A DNA stretch of 20,114 nucleotides from IMG/VR virus record IMGVR_UViG_3300025327_000178, positions 1-20,114 of that record; one strand, 5' to 3'. Source of the DNA: a virus. Positions 1 through 5,713 of the stretch are shown one piece after another. Under the pieces are notes generated by a model, which ran no database searches, was not told the DNA's origin, and saw only the letters and a program-made list of their open reading frames with translations. Numbering within the stretch: position 1 is the stretch's first letter; each line of letters starts with the position of its first letter. Position numbers and translations under genes: made by a program.

Positions 1-4
1 GCGC

Positions 5-835
5 ATGGCTAGGCGCGGCATGGGTTGGATCCCCGACCGTCCGGACTTCCGGGACTTCACGGCGGACTGCGAGGCCGTCTGCAAGTGCAAGAAGCCGACG
101 GCGGCGGGCGCGGCGCTCCCGGCGGAGGCGGACCTGCGGAAGTGGTGCTCGCCGATCGAGGACCAGGCGGACCTCGGGAGCTGCACGGCCCACGCCGCCG
201 TCGCCCTCGTCGAGTATTGCGAGCGCCGCGCCTCCGGCCGGCACATCGACGCCTCGCGCCTCTTCGTGTACAAGACCACGCGCCGCCTCGCCCGCCTGCA
301 CGGCGACTCCGGCGCGGACCTGCGCAACGCCATGGGCGCCCTCGTCCTCTTCGGCGCGCCGCCCGAGGAGCACTGGCCCTACGACACGGCGGCCTTCGAC
401 AAGGAGCCGACCGCCTTCTGCTACGCCTTCGGCCAGTCCTTCCAGGCGATCAAATATTACCGCCTCGACCCGCCGGGGGCGCGGCCCGAGGCGACGCTCC
501 GGGCGCTCAAGCAGGAGTTGGCCCGCGGCTACCCGGCCATGTTCGGCTTCACGGTCTATACCTCCATCGACGACGCCGGGGCGGACGGCGCGATCCCGTT
601 CCCCACGGAGGGGGAGCGTATCGACGGGGGCCACGCGGTCGTGGCCGTGGGGTACGCCGACGCCAAGGAGATCAGCGGGCAGCAGGGCGCCCTGCTGATC
701 CGCAACTCGTGGGGCGCGGAGTGGGGGGAGAAGGGCTACGGCTGGCTCCCCTACGCCTACGTGACTCGCGGCCTGGCCGAGGACTTCTGGTGCCTCGCCA
801 AGCAGGAGTGGGTAGACACGGGGGCGTTCGAGTGA
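5..835 (+). CDS. C1A papain-family cysteine peptidase
   Basis: A 276-residue protein with the full papain-type catalytic set. The oxyanion Gln54 and nucleophile Cys60 lie in PIEDQADLGSCTAHA, the catalytic His210 in GGHAVVAVGY, and the Asn234 in IRNSWGAEWGEKGYG. The N-terminal GWIPDRPDFRDF stretch is typical of bacterial and viral C1A peptidases. There is no signal peptide and only a short N-terminal extension (residues 1-45, with a CxxxCxC cluster) rather than a full inhibitory propeptide, so it is probably cytosolic or virion-associated. It should hydrolyse peptide bonds; its substrate cannot be told from sequence. It overlaps the next gene by GTGA. The start lies five bases into the window, so its upstream signals and any longer N-terminus cannot be checked. 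Family assignment is firm; a role (host takeover, virion maturation or lysis) is speculation. Confidence 0.9.
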   Translation: MARRGMGWIPDRPDFRDFTADCEAVCKCKKPTAAGAALPAEADLRKWCSPIEDQADLGSCTAHAAVALVEYCERRASGRHIDASRLFVYKTTRRLARLHGDSGADLRNAMGALVLFGAPPEEHWPYDTAAFDKEPTAFCYAFGQSFQAIKYYRLDPPGARPEATLRALKQELARGYPAMFGFTVYTSIDDAGADGAIPFPTEGERIDGGHAVVAVGYADAKEISGQQGALLIRNSWGAEWGEKGYGWLPYAYVTRGLAEDFWCLAKQEWVDTGAFE

Positions 836-1029
836 GGAGAGAAGCCCCGACCGTCACGGCCGGCCCCGGCTTCTGCTGCTTCTGCCGGGACACGGTCCAT
901 GCCTTCGGCGTTGCCGTGAAGGTCTGCTGCCGGTGCGGGCGCGCCGGCGGTCCGGTCGCCACGGCGGCGATTTGGCTGCCGCTGACGAGGCTGCCCCGCT
1001 GCCCCACGGGGAAGTCCGATGCTGGCTAG
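832..1029 (+). CDS. CxxC microprotein, putative zinc ribbon
   Basis: A 65-residue ORF starting at a GTG that shares bases with the peptidase stop codon (GTGA, 832-835), the junction style used by many genes here. It holds two cysteine pairs, CCFC near residue 15 and CCRCG near residue 33, spaced as in a small four-cysteine zinc ribbon or knuckle. The C-terminal half has no motif I recognise. Function unknown; nucleic-acid binding or a structural zinc site would be usual for such phage microproteins. The same frame stays open far upstream, but that part is a shadow of the peptidase gene. Support is the coupled start and cysteine pattern only. Confidence 0.5.
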   Translation: MRREAPTVTAGPGFCCFCRDTVHAFGVAVKVCCRCGRAGGPVATAAIWLPLTRLPRCPTGKSDAG

Positions 1030-1243
1030 CGCCCGCCGCGCCCATAACGCCAAGGCCGCCCGCAACGCGACCATCTTCCGCCGGGCGGCGGCCGGGGATA
1101 GCCTGATGATGCTTGCGGCGCACTACGGCATCAGCAAGCAGCGCGTGGCGCAGGTGGTGCGGGCCGAGGCGCTGCGCCGGGGGCGGCCCGTCATCGGCGG
1201 TCTGGCGCGCCTACGGGCGGCGCAGGGGGCGGGGCGTGAGTAA
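1019..1243 (+). CDS. small helix-turn-helix protein
   Basis: A 74-residue basic protein whose central segment (about residues 20-50) reads as a helix-turn-helix: a GDSLMMLAAHYGIS first helix and turn, then a KQRVAQVVRAEALRR recognition helix. It resembles the sigma-70 region 4 / resolvase type of HTH. Its ATG lies 11 bases inside the preceding small gene and its stop overlaps the next start. It probably binds DNA as a small phage regulator; the target is unknown. No second domain is present, so it is not a full resolvase or sigma factor. Confidence 0.6.
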   Translation: MLASARRAHNAKAARNATIFRRAAAGDSLMMLAAHYGISKQRVAQVVRAEALRRGRPVIGGLARLRAAQGAGRE

Positions 1244-1433
1244 CGAAAACCTCGCCGGGGCCGTCGAGCAGTTGCGGCGCGTCGCCGTGGCGCTGGGCTA
1301 CCAGCGGGTCTGGCCCGACCCGCGCCACGCCGATCTGTGGCTCATGGAGCGGCCGGGGAAGCAGCAGGGCTTGATCGAAGTGGACTCCATGGACGCTGCG
1401 ATTGAACGCCTAGCGCGAGGCATATCGCCATGA
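1236..1433 (+). CDS. hypothetical protein, 65 aa
   Basis: Starts at GTG 1236, overlapping the end of the HTH gene, and ends in an ATGA junction with the next gene (1430-1433). The product (VSNENLAGAVEQLRRVAVAL...) has an amphipathic N-terminal helix followed by a short segment rich in W, D and E that could form a small alpha/beta fold. I recognise no family. Translation is probably coupled to its neighbours. The same frame is open upstream from 1113, but that portion overlaps the HTH gene and is probably not used. Confidence 0.5.
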   Translation: MSNENLAGAVEQLRRVAVALGYQRVWPDPRHADLWLMERPGKQQGLIEVDSMDAAIERLARGISP

Positions 1434-1663
1434 CGCGGGAGCAACTCCAGGCCGCCGCGGACGAGATCCGCGCCGTATGCAAGCGGCGGGGCGTCGTGCT
1501 GTACGGGACCTGCGACAGCGAGGGGATATACGGCGAGATCGCTATCTCGGGTGCAGACGATGCGGGCGGGTGGCTCGACTGGCGGGAGCGGATCTCGAAC
1601 ATCGTCATCGAGGCCTATGGGGGCCGGTACTATTACGCCACGGGCATCGGCGATGCCGCCTGA
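1430..1663 (+). CDS. hypothetical protein, 77 aa
   Basis: ATG overlaps the upstream stop (ATGA, 1430-1433). The 77-residue product begins with a charged helix (TREQLQAAADEIRAVCKRRG), then a strand-rich part with GVVLYGTCDSEGIYGEIAIS and a tyrosine-rich GGRYYYATG tail. It looks like a small soluble alpha-plus-beta protein. No catalytic motif or known domain is recognised. The downstream zinc-ribbon gene starts inside its last codons (ATG 1653). It belongs to the run of small, translationally coupled early-type genes. Confidence 0.55.
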   Translation: MTREQLQAAADEIRAVCKRRGVVLYGTCDSEGIYGEIAISGADDAGGWLDWRERISNIVIEAYGGRYYYATGIGDAA

Positions 1664-1910
1664 GCAGCTCGCCCTCGTCCCGCGCCCCGGCGGCAAACGG
1701 TATGCCGCCCCCCGCCCCGCCGCCCTCTGGCCCTGCGACGCGTGCCTCGCGCCGTGCTGGTTCGTGGGGGCGGCCGTGACCAAGGGGGCCGGCGGCCGGC
1801 GGCACTGCCACGTGGAGGTCGTCTGCTCGCGCTGCGGCGACCGGCAGACGTTCACGGCGGCGCAGTGGTGGGTCGGCCCCGGCAGCGGCGAGCCGTGCCC
1901 GGACCTGTGA
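1653..1910 (+). CDS. zinc-ribbon protein, 85 aa
   Basis: Start ATG 1653 overlaps the preceding gene by 11 bases; the frame is open further upstream only as a shadow. The protein carries CDACLAPC near residues 29-36 and CSRCGDRQTF near residues 60-69, a classic pair of CxxC knuckles of a zinc ribbon, followed by AQWWVG. Such proteins often bind nucleic acid or act as small adaptors; no specific role can be assigned. It ends in a GTGA junction with the next gene. Confidence 0.6.
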   Translation: MPPEQLALVPRPGGKRYAAPRPAALWPCDACLAPCWFVGAAVTKGAGGRRHCHVEVVCSRCGDRQTFTAAQWWVGPGSGEPCPDL

Positions 1911-2140
1911 CGCCGCTCGCGGTCGCCTACGACGCGGCGCAGGACGTGCTCACCGTGGAGGGCGTCCGCTACAGCGGCACCTTCTTCCGCACCCTGGCCT
2001 GGCCGGCCCGCTCGCGCCTGTACCGCTTCGAGCGGCGCGGCGAGACGGTGGAGGTGGCGGAGGCCGGGGCGGCGGATTTGTGGGAGGCCCTGCGGACGCT
2101 GGGGGCGCCGGGGCGACCCGACGGCGTGAAGGAGGCGTGA
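1907..2140 (+). CDS. hypothetical protein, 77 aa
   Basis: Begins at GTG 1907 in a GTGA overlap with the zinc-ribbon gene. The protein (VTPLAVAYDAAQDVLTVEGV...) is predicted to be mostly beta strand in its first 55 residues and to finish with a helix (AADLWEALRTLGAPG). I do not recognise the family. It sits directly before the thermonuclease gene, and the latter's Shine-Dalgarno sequence (GGAGG, 2131-2135) lies within its last codons, so the two are probably co-translated. Confidence 0.5.
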   Translation: MTPLAVAYDAAQDVLTVEGVRYSGTFFRTLAWPARSRLYRFERRGETVEVAEAGAADLWEALRTLGAPGRPDGVKEA

Positions 2141-2144
2141 CCCC

Positions 2145-2708
2145 TTGCGACATCCGATAGCAGGGTGGCCCCTATGGGCCTGGCTCCTGGCCGCCTCGGC
2201 CCTCGGGGTCGTCCTCGGCCTGCTGGCCGGCCGCTGGGCGGAGGGCGGCGCGGCGCCCGCCGCCTGGCGCGGGACCGTCCGGCGCGTGATCGACGGCGAC
2301 ACGCTCGTCGCCGCCGGCCGCCGCGGCCCCGTGACGGTCCGCCTGGCGGGCATCGACGCGCCGGAGCGGGCCCAGCCGTGCGGGGCCGAGGCCAAGGCCG
2401 CGCTCCTCGCCTACGCGCCCCCCGGGGAGGAGGTCGCCGTCCGGCACATCGGCGTCTGGACCCACGGGCGCCCCGTCGCCTGGGTGGCCGCGCGCCCCGG
2501 GCCGGCCGCCCCGTTGGAGAGGGACCTGAGCCTGCTCATGGTGCGGTCGGGTCACGCCTACCCGTACCCCGGTAAGCCCTGCTACCCGCGCTGCGCGGAG
2601 CTGGCCGCCGCCGAGGAGGAGGCCCGGGCCGCCCGGCGCGGATGCTGGGCCGCCGGGGAGCCGGAGCGCCCCTGGGCGTACCGCGAGCGGATCATGGGGA
2701 AAAGGTAG
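2145..2708 (+). CDS. membrane-anchored thermonuclease (SNase-like)
   Basis: A 187-residue protein with one N-terminal membrane segment or uncleaved signal anchor (about residues 8-29, WPLWAWLLAASALGVVLGLLAG) followed by a staphylococcal-nuclease OB-fold domain (about residues 41-170). Expected active-site residues are visible: Asp50 and Asp52 in VIDGDT, Arg66, Asp71 and Glu74 in RLAGIDAPE, and an Arg at 109 in THGRPVAWV matching the second catalytic arginine. It should cleave DNA or RNA with calcium. The start is TTG 2145, chosen because GGAGG at 2131-2135 is well spaced and the membrane segment follows at once. The topology places the nuclease outside the cytoplasmic membrane, probably in the periplasm. 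Four cysteines (79, and others near CYPRC and GCW) could form disulphides. Confidence 0.85.
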   Translation: MRHPIAGWPLWAWLLAASALGVVLGLLAGRWAEGGAAPAAWRGTVRRVIDGDTLVAAGRRGPVTVRLAGIDAPERAQPCGAEAKAALLAYAPPGEEVAVRHIGVWTHGRPVAWVAARPGPAAPLERDLSLLMVRSGHAYPYPGKPCYPRCAELAAAEEEARAARRGCWAAGEPERPWAYRERIMGKR

Positions 2709-2729
2709 AAGGAGCCGCAGAGGAGATGA

Positions 2730-2972
2730 ATGGTGCCCGGCCCTGTCAGCGACAGCTACGACCCCGAGTTCGGCACCGGAGCGAACGCCCGCGAGGTGGC
2801 CGAGGCGATGCGCGAAGTCCTCGCGCGGGTCGGCCACCCGCTCGGGCCCGGACTGCATCCGATCCTCCAAGTCGTCCGCGGGCCGAAGGGCAAGAGGCGG
2901 TCGATGGCCTTCTCCGAACGCGACCTGCGGATTATCCGCTTCGGCCTCCACCGCGCCCTGGAGTCCATATGA
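2730..2972 (+). CDS. hypothetical protein, 80 aa
   Basis: ATG 2730 follows an AGGAGA motif at 2721-2726. The product has a disordered N-terminus (VPGPVSDSYDPEFGTGAN), a helix AREVAEAMREVLARVG, and a C-terminal helical part with SERDLRIIRFGLHRALESI. I recognise no family. The stop overlaps the next ATG (ATGA 2969-2972). A competing ATG at 2726 in another frame reads an arginine/proline-rich shadow and is less convincing as a start. Confidence 0.5.
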   Translation: MVPGPVSDSYDPEFGTGANAREVAEAMREVLARVGHPLGPGLHPILQVVRGPKGKRRSMAFSERDLRIIRFGLHRALESI

Positions 2973-3298
2973 TGGCGCGTATCGAATGGTTGGATGCATC
3001 GGGCGGGGCGATGAAACATCCGATTGAGAGGTCTTGGCTGGCGATCCGAGGCATGACGAAGGAACGAAGGATCGGGATTCGTAACCTTGGTCGTCCGCTG
3101 ATCGGGCTTGAACTCTATGCGGAAGAGAATGGCGTGACTACAGTCTATTTTAAGCGGGCCGGAAAAGCTCGCAGGTATGTTCGAGGACCACTCCGTCTCG
3201 GCGATTTGCGGCACGGGGAATCAAGGATGTTCTTGGTTAGGGAAACCGCAACGGGGATTGAGGGTCCAGCGTCTTCGATTTCAGTCAGAGAGACGTGA
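2969..3298 (+). CDS. hypothetical protein, 109 aa, lower GC
   Basis: Starts at ATG 2969 (ATGA overlap) or the next codon ATG 2972. The 109-residue product is beta-rich and basic (ERSWLAIRGMTKERRIGIRN, then GLELYAEENGVTTVYFKRAG and ATGIEGPASSISV). No family is recognised. The gene is visibly less GC-rich than the genes on either side, with third positions no longer strongly G/C, which suggests recent acquisition from a different source. The open frame runs on upstream to 2642, but the upstream part is arginine/proline-rich out-of-frame translation of the two preceding genes. Confidence 0.55.
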   Translation: MMARIEWLDASGGAMKHPIERSWLAIRGMTKERRIGIRNLGRPLIGLELYAEENGVTTVYFKRAGKARRYVRGPLRLGDLRHGESRMFLVRETATGIEGPASSISVRET

Positions 3299-3330
3299 AA
3301 TACGGAGGACAGTGGAGCCAAGGAGCTAAC

Positions 3331-3510
3331 ATGCCGCCGCCCACGAACCTCAACGCCGTCGCCCGCCGCCTCACCCTGGAGGAGGGCCGCAAGGTCAGCC
3401 TCCCCATCGGCCAGGTGAAGGAGGTCCTGCGCCTGGCCCTCCGCTGGCTCGCCGAGCTGGAGCCGGAGGAGGTCGCGCGGGTCCTGCGGCGGCACCGGGG
3501 GCGGGCGTGA
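3331..3510 (+). CDS. hypothetical helical protein, 59 aa
   Basis: ATG 3331 has a good Shine-Dalgarno sequence (AAGGAG, 3320-3325), so I prefer it to the in-frame GTG at 3295. The 59-residue product is mostly helical (LTLEEGRKVSLPIGQVKEVL, then WLAELEPEEVARVLRRHRG). It looks like a small soluble phage protein of unknown role. It ends in a GTGA overlap with the following gene (3507-3510). The 32 bases before the start hold only the ribosome-binding site. Confidence 0.55.
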   Translation: MPPPTNLNAVARRLTLEEGRKVSLPIGQVKEVLRLALRWLAELEPEEVARVLRRHRGRA

Positions 3511-3860
3511 CGCCGCACGAACCCGGCTGCCCGCTCGTCAATGCGTATCCGCTCCACGCGATGGCCGACGGCTCGCCGTGCTCTTGGTGCGCGGGTTTCC
3601 GCGTCGGCTGCGACGAGGGGGCGAAACTCGGCAACGCCCAAGTGGCCCTGGCGGACGCCTTCACGCGCGGGCACAAAGCGGGTAGGGCCGATGGGGCGCG
3701 CGAGGCGACCGACCTGCTCGACTCCGCTTTGGGCGCCATCGCCAACGCGGGCGGGGGGGACTGGACGACGCAGACGCCAGAGTGGCAAGACGCAGCCGCG
3801 AGGTGGCGTGACGCTTTCCATAGGTCACTACCCGCGCACATGCCGGAGCCGCCGCGATGA
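3507..3860 (+). CDS. hypothetical protein with CxxC, 117 aa
   Basis: GTG start in a GTGA overlap. The N-terminal third contains CSWCAGFRVGC, a possible zinc or redox site. The rest is alanine-rich and helical (FTRGHKAGRADGAREATDLL) and resembles a short coiled segment. The C-terminus is HMPEPPR, almost the same as the ending of the next gene (TPEPPR), because of a 19-bp direct repeat covering both gene ends. I recognise no family. A second frame over the same DNA (from 3541) is arginine-rich and judged a shadow. Confidence 0.5.
   Translation: MTPHEPGCPLVNAYPLHAMADGSPCSWCAGFRVGCDEGAKLGNAQVALADAFTRGHKAGRADGAREATDLLDSALGAIANAGGGDWTTQTPEWQDAAARWRDAFHRSLPAHMPEPPR
3842..3860 (+). repeat. 19-bp direct repeat, copy 1
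   Basis: The 19 bases GCCGGAGCCGCCGCGATGA occur here and again identically at 4030-4048. Each copy encodes the last residues of one gene (PEPPR), its stop, and the overlapping ATG of the next, so it works as a complete stop/start coupling junction. Confidence 0.85.
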
Positions 3861-4048
3861 GCGACCGCAAACCGGAACACGGGGAGATCGTCGTGGTCAC
3901 GTATCCGGCGAGCAAGCGCCGACGCCGTTGGTGCGGTACGTGTTCTATGTGGACATGGGAGACGGGCTGGCTGGGGAGCAATATCTGGCGTCATGGTAGG
4001 GGGAGTCGCACGAGGGAATGCCAGGCCACGCCGGAGCCGCCGCGATGA
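3857..4048 (+). CDS. hypothetical protein, possibly DUF551-like
   Basis: ATGA overlap at both ends. The 63-residue product begins MSDRKPEHGEIVVVTYPASK, continues through a W/C-rich centre (CGTCSMWTWETGWLG) and ends ECQATPEPPR. The layout of an early P-x-x-G-E-I-V-V-V-T-Y strand, a tryptophan-rich middle and a PEPP tail is reminiscent of the small DUF551 phage proteins, but this is recall from pattern and uncertain. A neighbouring frame also stays open to 3999, so a historic frameshift cannot be ruled out. Confidence 0.45.
   Translation: MSDRKPEHGEIVVVTYPASKRRRRWCGTCSMWTWETGWLGSNIWRHGRGSRTRECQATPEPPR
4030..4048 (+). repeat. 19-bp direct repeat, copy 2
   Basis: Exact second copy of the repeat at 3842-3860, 188 bp downstream. 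It again spans the end of one gene (PEPPR, TGA) and the ATG of the next. The preceding bases differ in part (acat versus ccac), so the identity ends sharply at the 5' side. Confidence 0.85.
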
Positions 4049-4215
4049 CGCGCGATACCGCCGTACCGAACCTCTGTGCCGTGCATCCATGGCGTGCCGC
4101 TGCCATCTTGTCCCGCTATGATGATAAGACCCCCTTATGTACGCTGTGCTGGGATGCGGAACGGTCGGGCATAAGCGTGAAAGAGTACGAGCGCTGCTTG
4201 GCGGCGGGTCGATGA
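4045..4215 (+). CDS. small CxxH/CxxC zinc-binding protein
   Basis: Starts at ATG 4045 in an ATGA overlap; an in-frame ATG at 4018 exists but lies inside the preceding gene and has no advantage. The 56-residue product has CAVHP near residue 11 and CTLCWDAE near residue 32, a CxxH plus CxxC zinc-binding pattern, then a helix ending YERCLAAGR. Function unknown. It couples by ATGA to the resolvase-like gene. Confidence 0.5.
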   Translation: MTRDTAVPNLCAVHPWRAAAILSRYDDKTPLCTLCWDAERSGISVKEYERCLAAGR

Positions 4216-4532
4216 GCGGCCGGGCCAACAAGGAGGCCGGCAAGGCCTTGGAGCGCTATGTCGCGTCTCTGCATCCCCAAGGCCGACGCTATCCTGCGGA
4301 TACGGGGGGGCCGGTGGATGTGGAGTGGCCCGGTGTGGTTTTCCAGTGCAAGCACCGAGCGGCGCTCTCCTTGGGCGAGCTCACCCGGTTAGTGGAAGAT
4401 CGTCCGGCCGGCGCCTACCATGTGCTCGCCGTGAAGCACCGCCGCGGCAAGGGCGTGGAGAGTCCCGTGCTGTTTGTCCTGCATGAGCTGGAGTTTCTGC
4501 GGCTCATGCTTGCGGCGGGGATGGGGGGATGA
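4212..4532 (+). CDS. PD-(D/E)XK nuclease, Hjc-like resolvase
   Basis: A 106-residue protein arranged like the archaeal/phage Holliday-junction resolvase (Hjc) branch of the PD-(D/E)XK superfamily. It has an N-terminal helix with NKEAGKALERYV carrying the early conserved glutamate, a basic loop (GRRYPADTGG), then VDVEW (Asp36) and VVFQCKH with the Gln45-x-Lys47 form of the E/QxK motif. A helix and two further strands follow (AYHVLAVKHRRGKG, PVLFVLHELEFL). It would cleave branched or recombining DNA during replication or before packaging. The length fits the compact family. It overlaps the upstream gene (4212-4215) and the methylase gene (4529-4532), so the three are co-translated. VRR-NUC or another PD-(D/E)XK subgroup is the alternative. 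Confidence 0.65.
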   Translation: MSGRANKEAGKALERYVASLHPQGRRYPADTGGPVDVEWPGVVFQCKHRAALSLGELTRLVEDRPAGAYHVLAVKHRRGKGVESPVLFVLHELEFLRLMLAAGMGG

Positions 4533-5710
4533 CCTGGACCATCCACGAAGGCGATGCCTTGACCATCCTCCGCACCCTGCCCGATGCGCACGTCCAGTGC
4601 GTTGTCACCAGTCCGCCGTACTGGGGCCTCCGCGACTACGGTATGGCCGGTCAACTCGGCCTGGAGCCCACGCCCGAGGCGAACGTGGCGAAGATGGTCG
4701 AGGTGTTCCGCGAGGTGCGGCGCGTCCTCCGGGACGACGGAACGCTGTGGCTGAATATGGGGGATGGGTACGCCTCTGATCAGAAAGGTTCCGGCGGACA
4801 CAATGCATTCGCGGGGGCCAAACGCACCGAAGGAATGTTCTTTGAGTCCCGCAAGATGAACCACGGCCTCAAGCCCAAAGACCTCATCGGTATGCCCTGG
4901 CGCCTCGCCTTTGCCCTCCAAGCCGATGGCTGGTGGCTGCGCTCGGACATCATTTGGGCCAAGCCGAATCCCATGCCTGAGAGCGTGACGGATCGGCCGA
5001 CGAAGGCGCATGAGTACGTGTTCCTGCTGACGAAGAGCGAGAGGTACTACTACGACGCGGATGCGGTGCGGGAGGTGACCGGCCGGGAAGCATCATGGGA
5101 TGGATGGAAAGAGAAACGATTGGTGGCTGCGGCAACTTCAGGAAATCTCGTCGAAGGGAAGGCCGCGTGGAAGTGTCCTTCTTTCATTCACCCAGCCGGC
5201 CGCAACCTCCGCACGGTCTGGACCATCCCCACCGAGCCCTTCCCAGAGGCCCATTTCGCCACCTTCCCCCGCAGGCTCGTGCTGCCCTGTATCTTGGCCG
5301 GCACCTCGGCCAAGGGCTGTTGCGCGCATTGCGGGGCATCGTGGGAGCGGATCGTGGAGGCCGCGGGTGGAACGCTGGGCATGGACATGCAGCGGAGCGC
5401 GGAAAGTGGGAGGAGTCGGACAAGCGATTCTGGGTTTCGAAAACTCCAGACCACCTATCAACGTAACACCATTGGCTGGCGCCCCACCTGTCGCTGTGCC
5501 CAACTCTACGATCCCGAGCGCCAGCCATGCCGAGTTCTTGATCCGTTCTGTGGCTCGGGGACGGTGGGCGTGGTGGCCAGGCATCTCGGACGCGACTTCA
5601 TCGGCATCGAACTGAAGCCCGAGGAGATGGCGCGGCGGCGCATCCAGCACCCCGAGCTGGATCCGGTGGACGAAGTGGCCGAGGGGCAGTTGGGCCTGTT
5701 CGAGTTCTGA
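4529..5710 (+). CDS. DNA adenine/N4-cytosine methyltransferase
   Basis: A 393-residue SAM-dependent DNA methyltransferase of the N6-adenine/N4-cytosine type (PF01555 family). The catalytic motif IV TSPPYWGLRDYG is at residues 27-38 and the SAM-binding motif I DPFCGSGT at 338-345, followed by FIGIEL; this order marks the beta class. GTLWLNMGDGYA and KPNPMPESVTDRPTKAHEYVF style motifs fill the middle. An insertion carries CCAHC (264-268) and CRC (321-323), forming a probable zinc ribbon that may help target recognition, as in many phage methylases. No restriction endonuclease gene lies beside it, so it probably protects phage DNA or marks it for regulation. Recognition sequence unknown. It overlaps the resolvase gene by ATGA and is followed after three bases by the replication gene. 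Confidence 0.9.
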   Translation: MTWTIHEGDALTILRTLPDAHVQCVVTSPPYWGLRDYGMAGQLGLEPTPEANVAKMVEVFREVRRVLRDDGTLWLNMGDGYASDQKGSGGHNAFAGAKRTEGMFFESRKMNHGLKPKDLIGMPWRLAFALQADGWWLRSDIIWAKPNPMPESVTDRPTKAHEYVFLLTKSERYYYDADAVREVTGREASWDGWKEKRLVAAATSGNLVEGKAAWKCPSFIHPAGRNLRTVWTIPTEPFPEAHFATFPRRLVLPCILAGTSAKGCCAHCGASWERIVEAAGGTLGMDMQRSAESGRSRTSDSGFRKLQTTYQRNTIGWRPTCRCAQLYDPERQPCRVLDPFCGSGTVGVVARHLGRDFIGIELKPEEMARRRIQHPELDPVDEVAEGQLGLFEF

Positions 5711-5713
5711 TCC

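Noticed and set aside
25-831. Long + frame overlapping the peptidase
   Set aside because: Arginine/proline-rich out-of-frame translation; only its end after GTG 832 has a plausible coupled start and cysteine motif.
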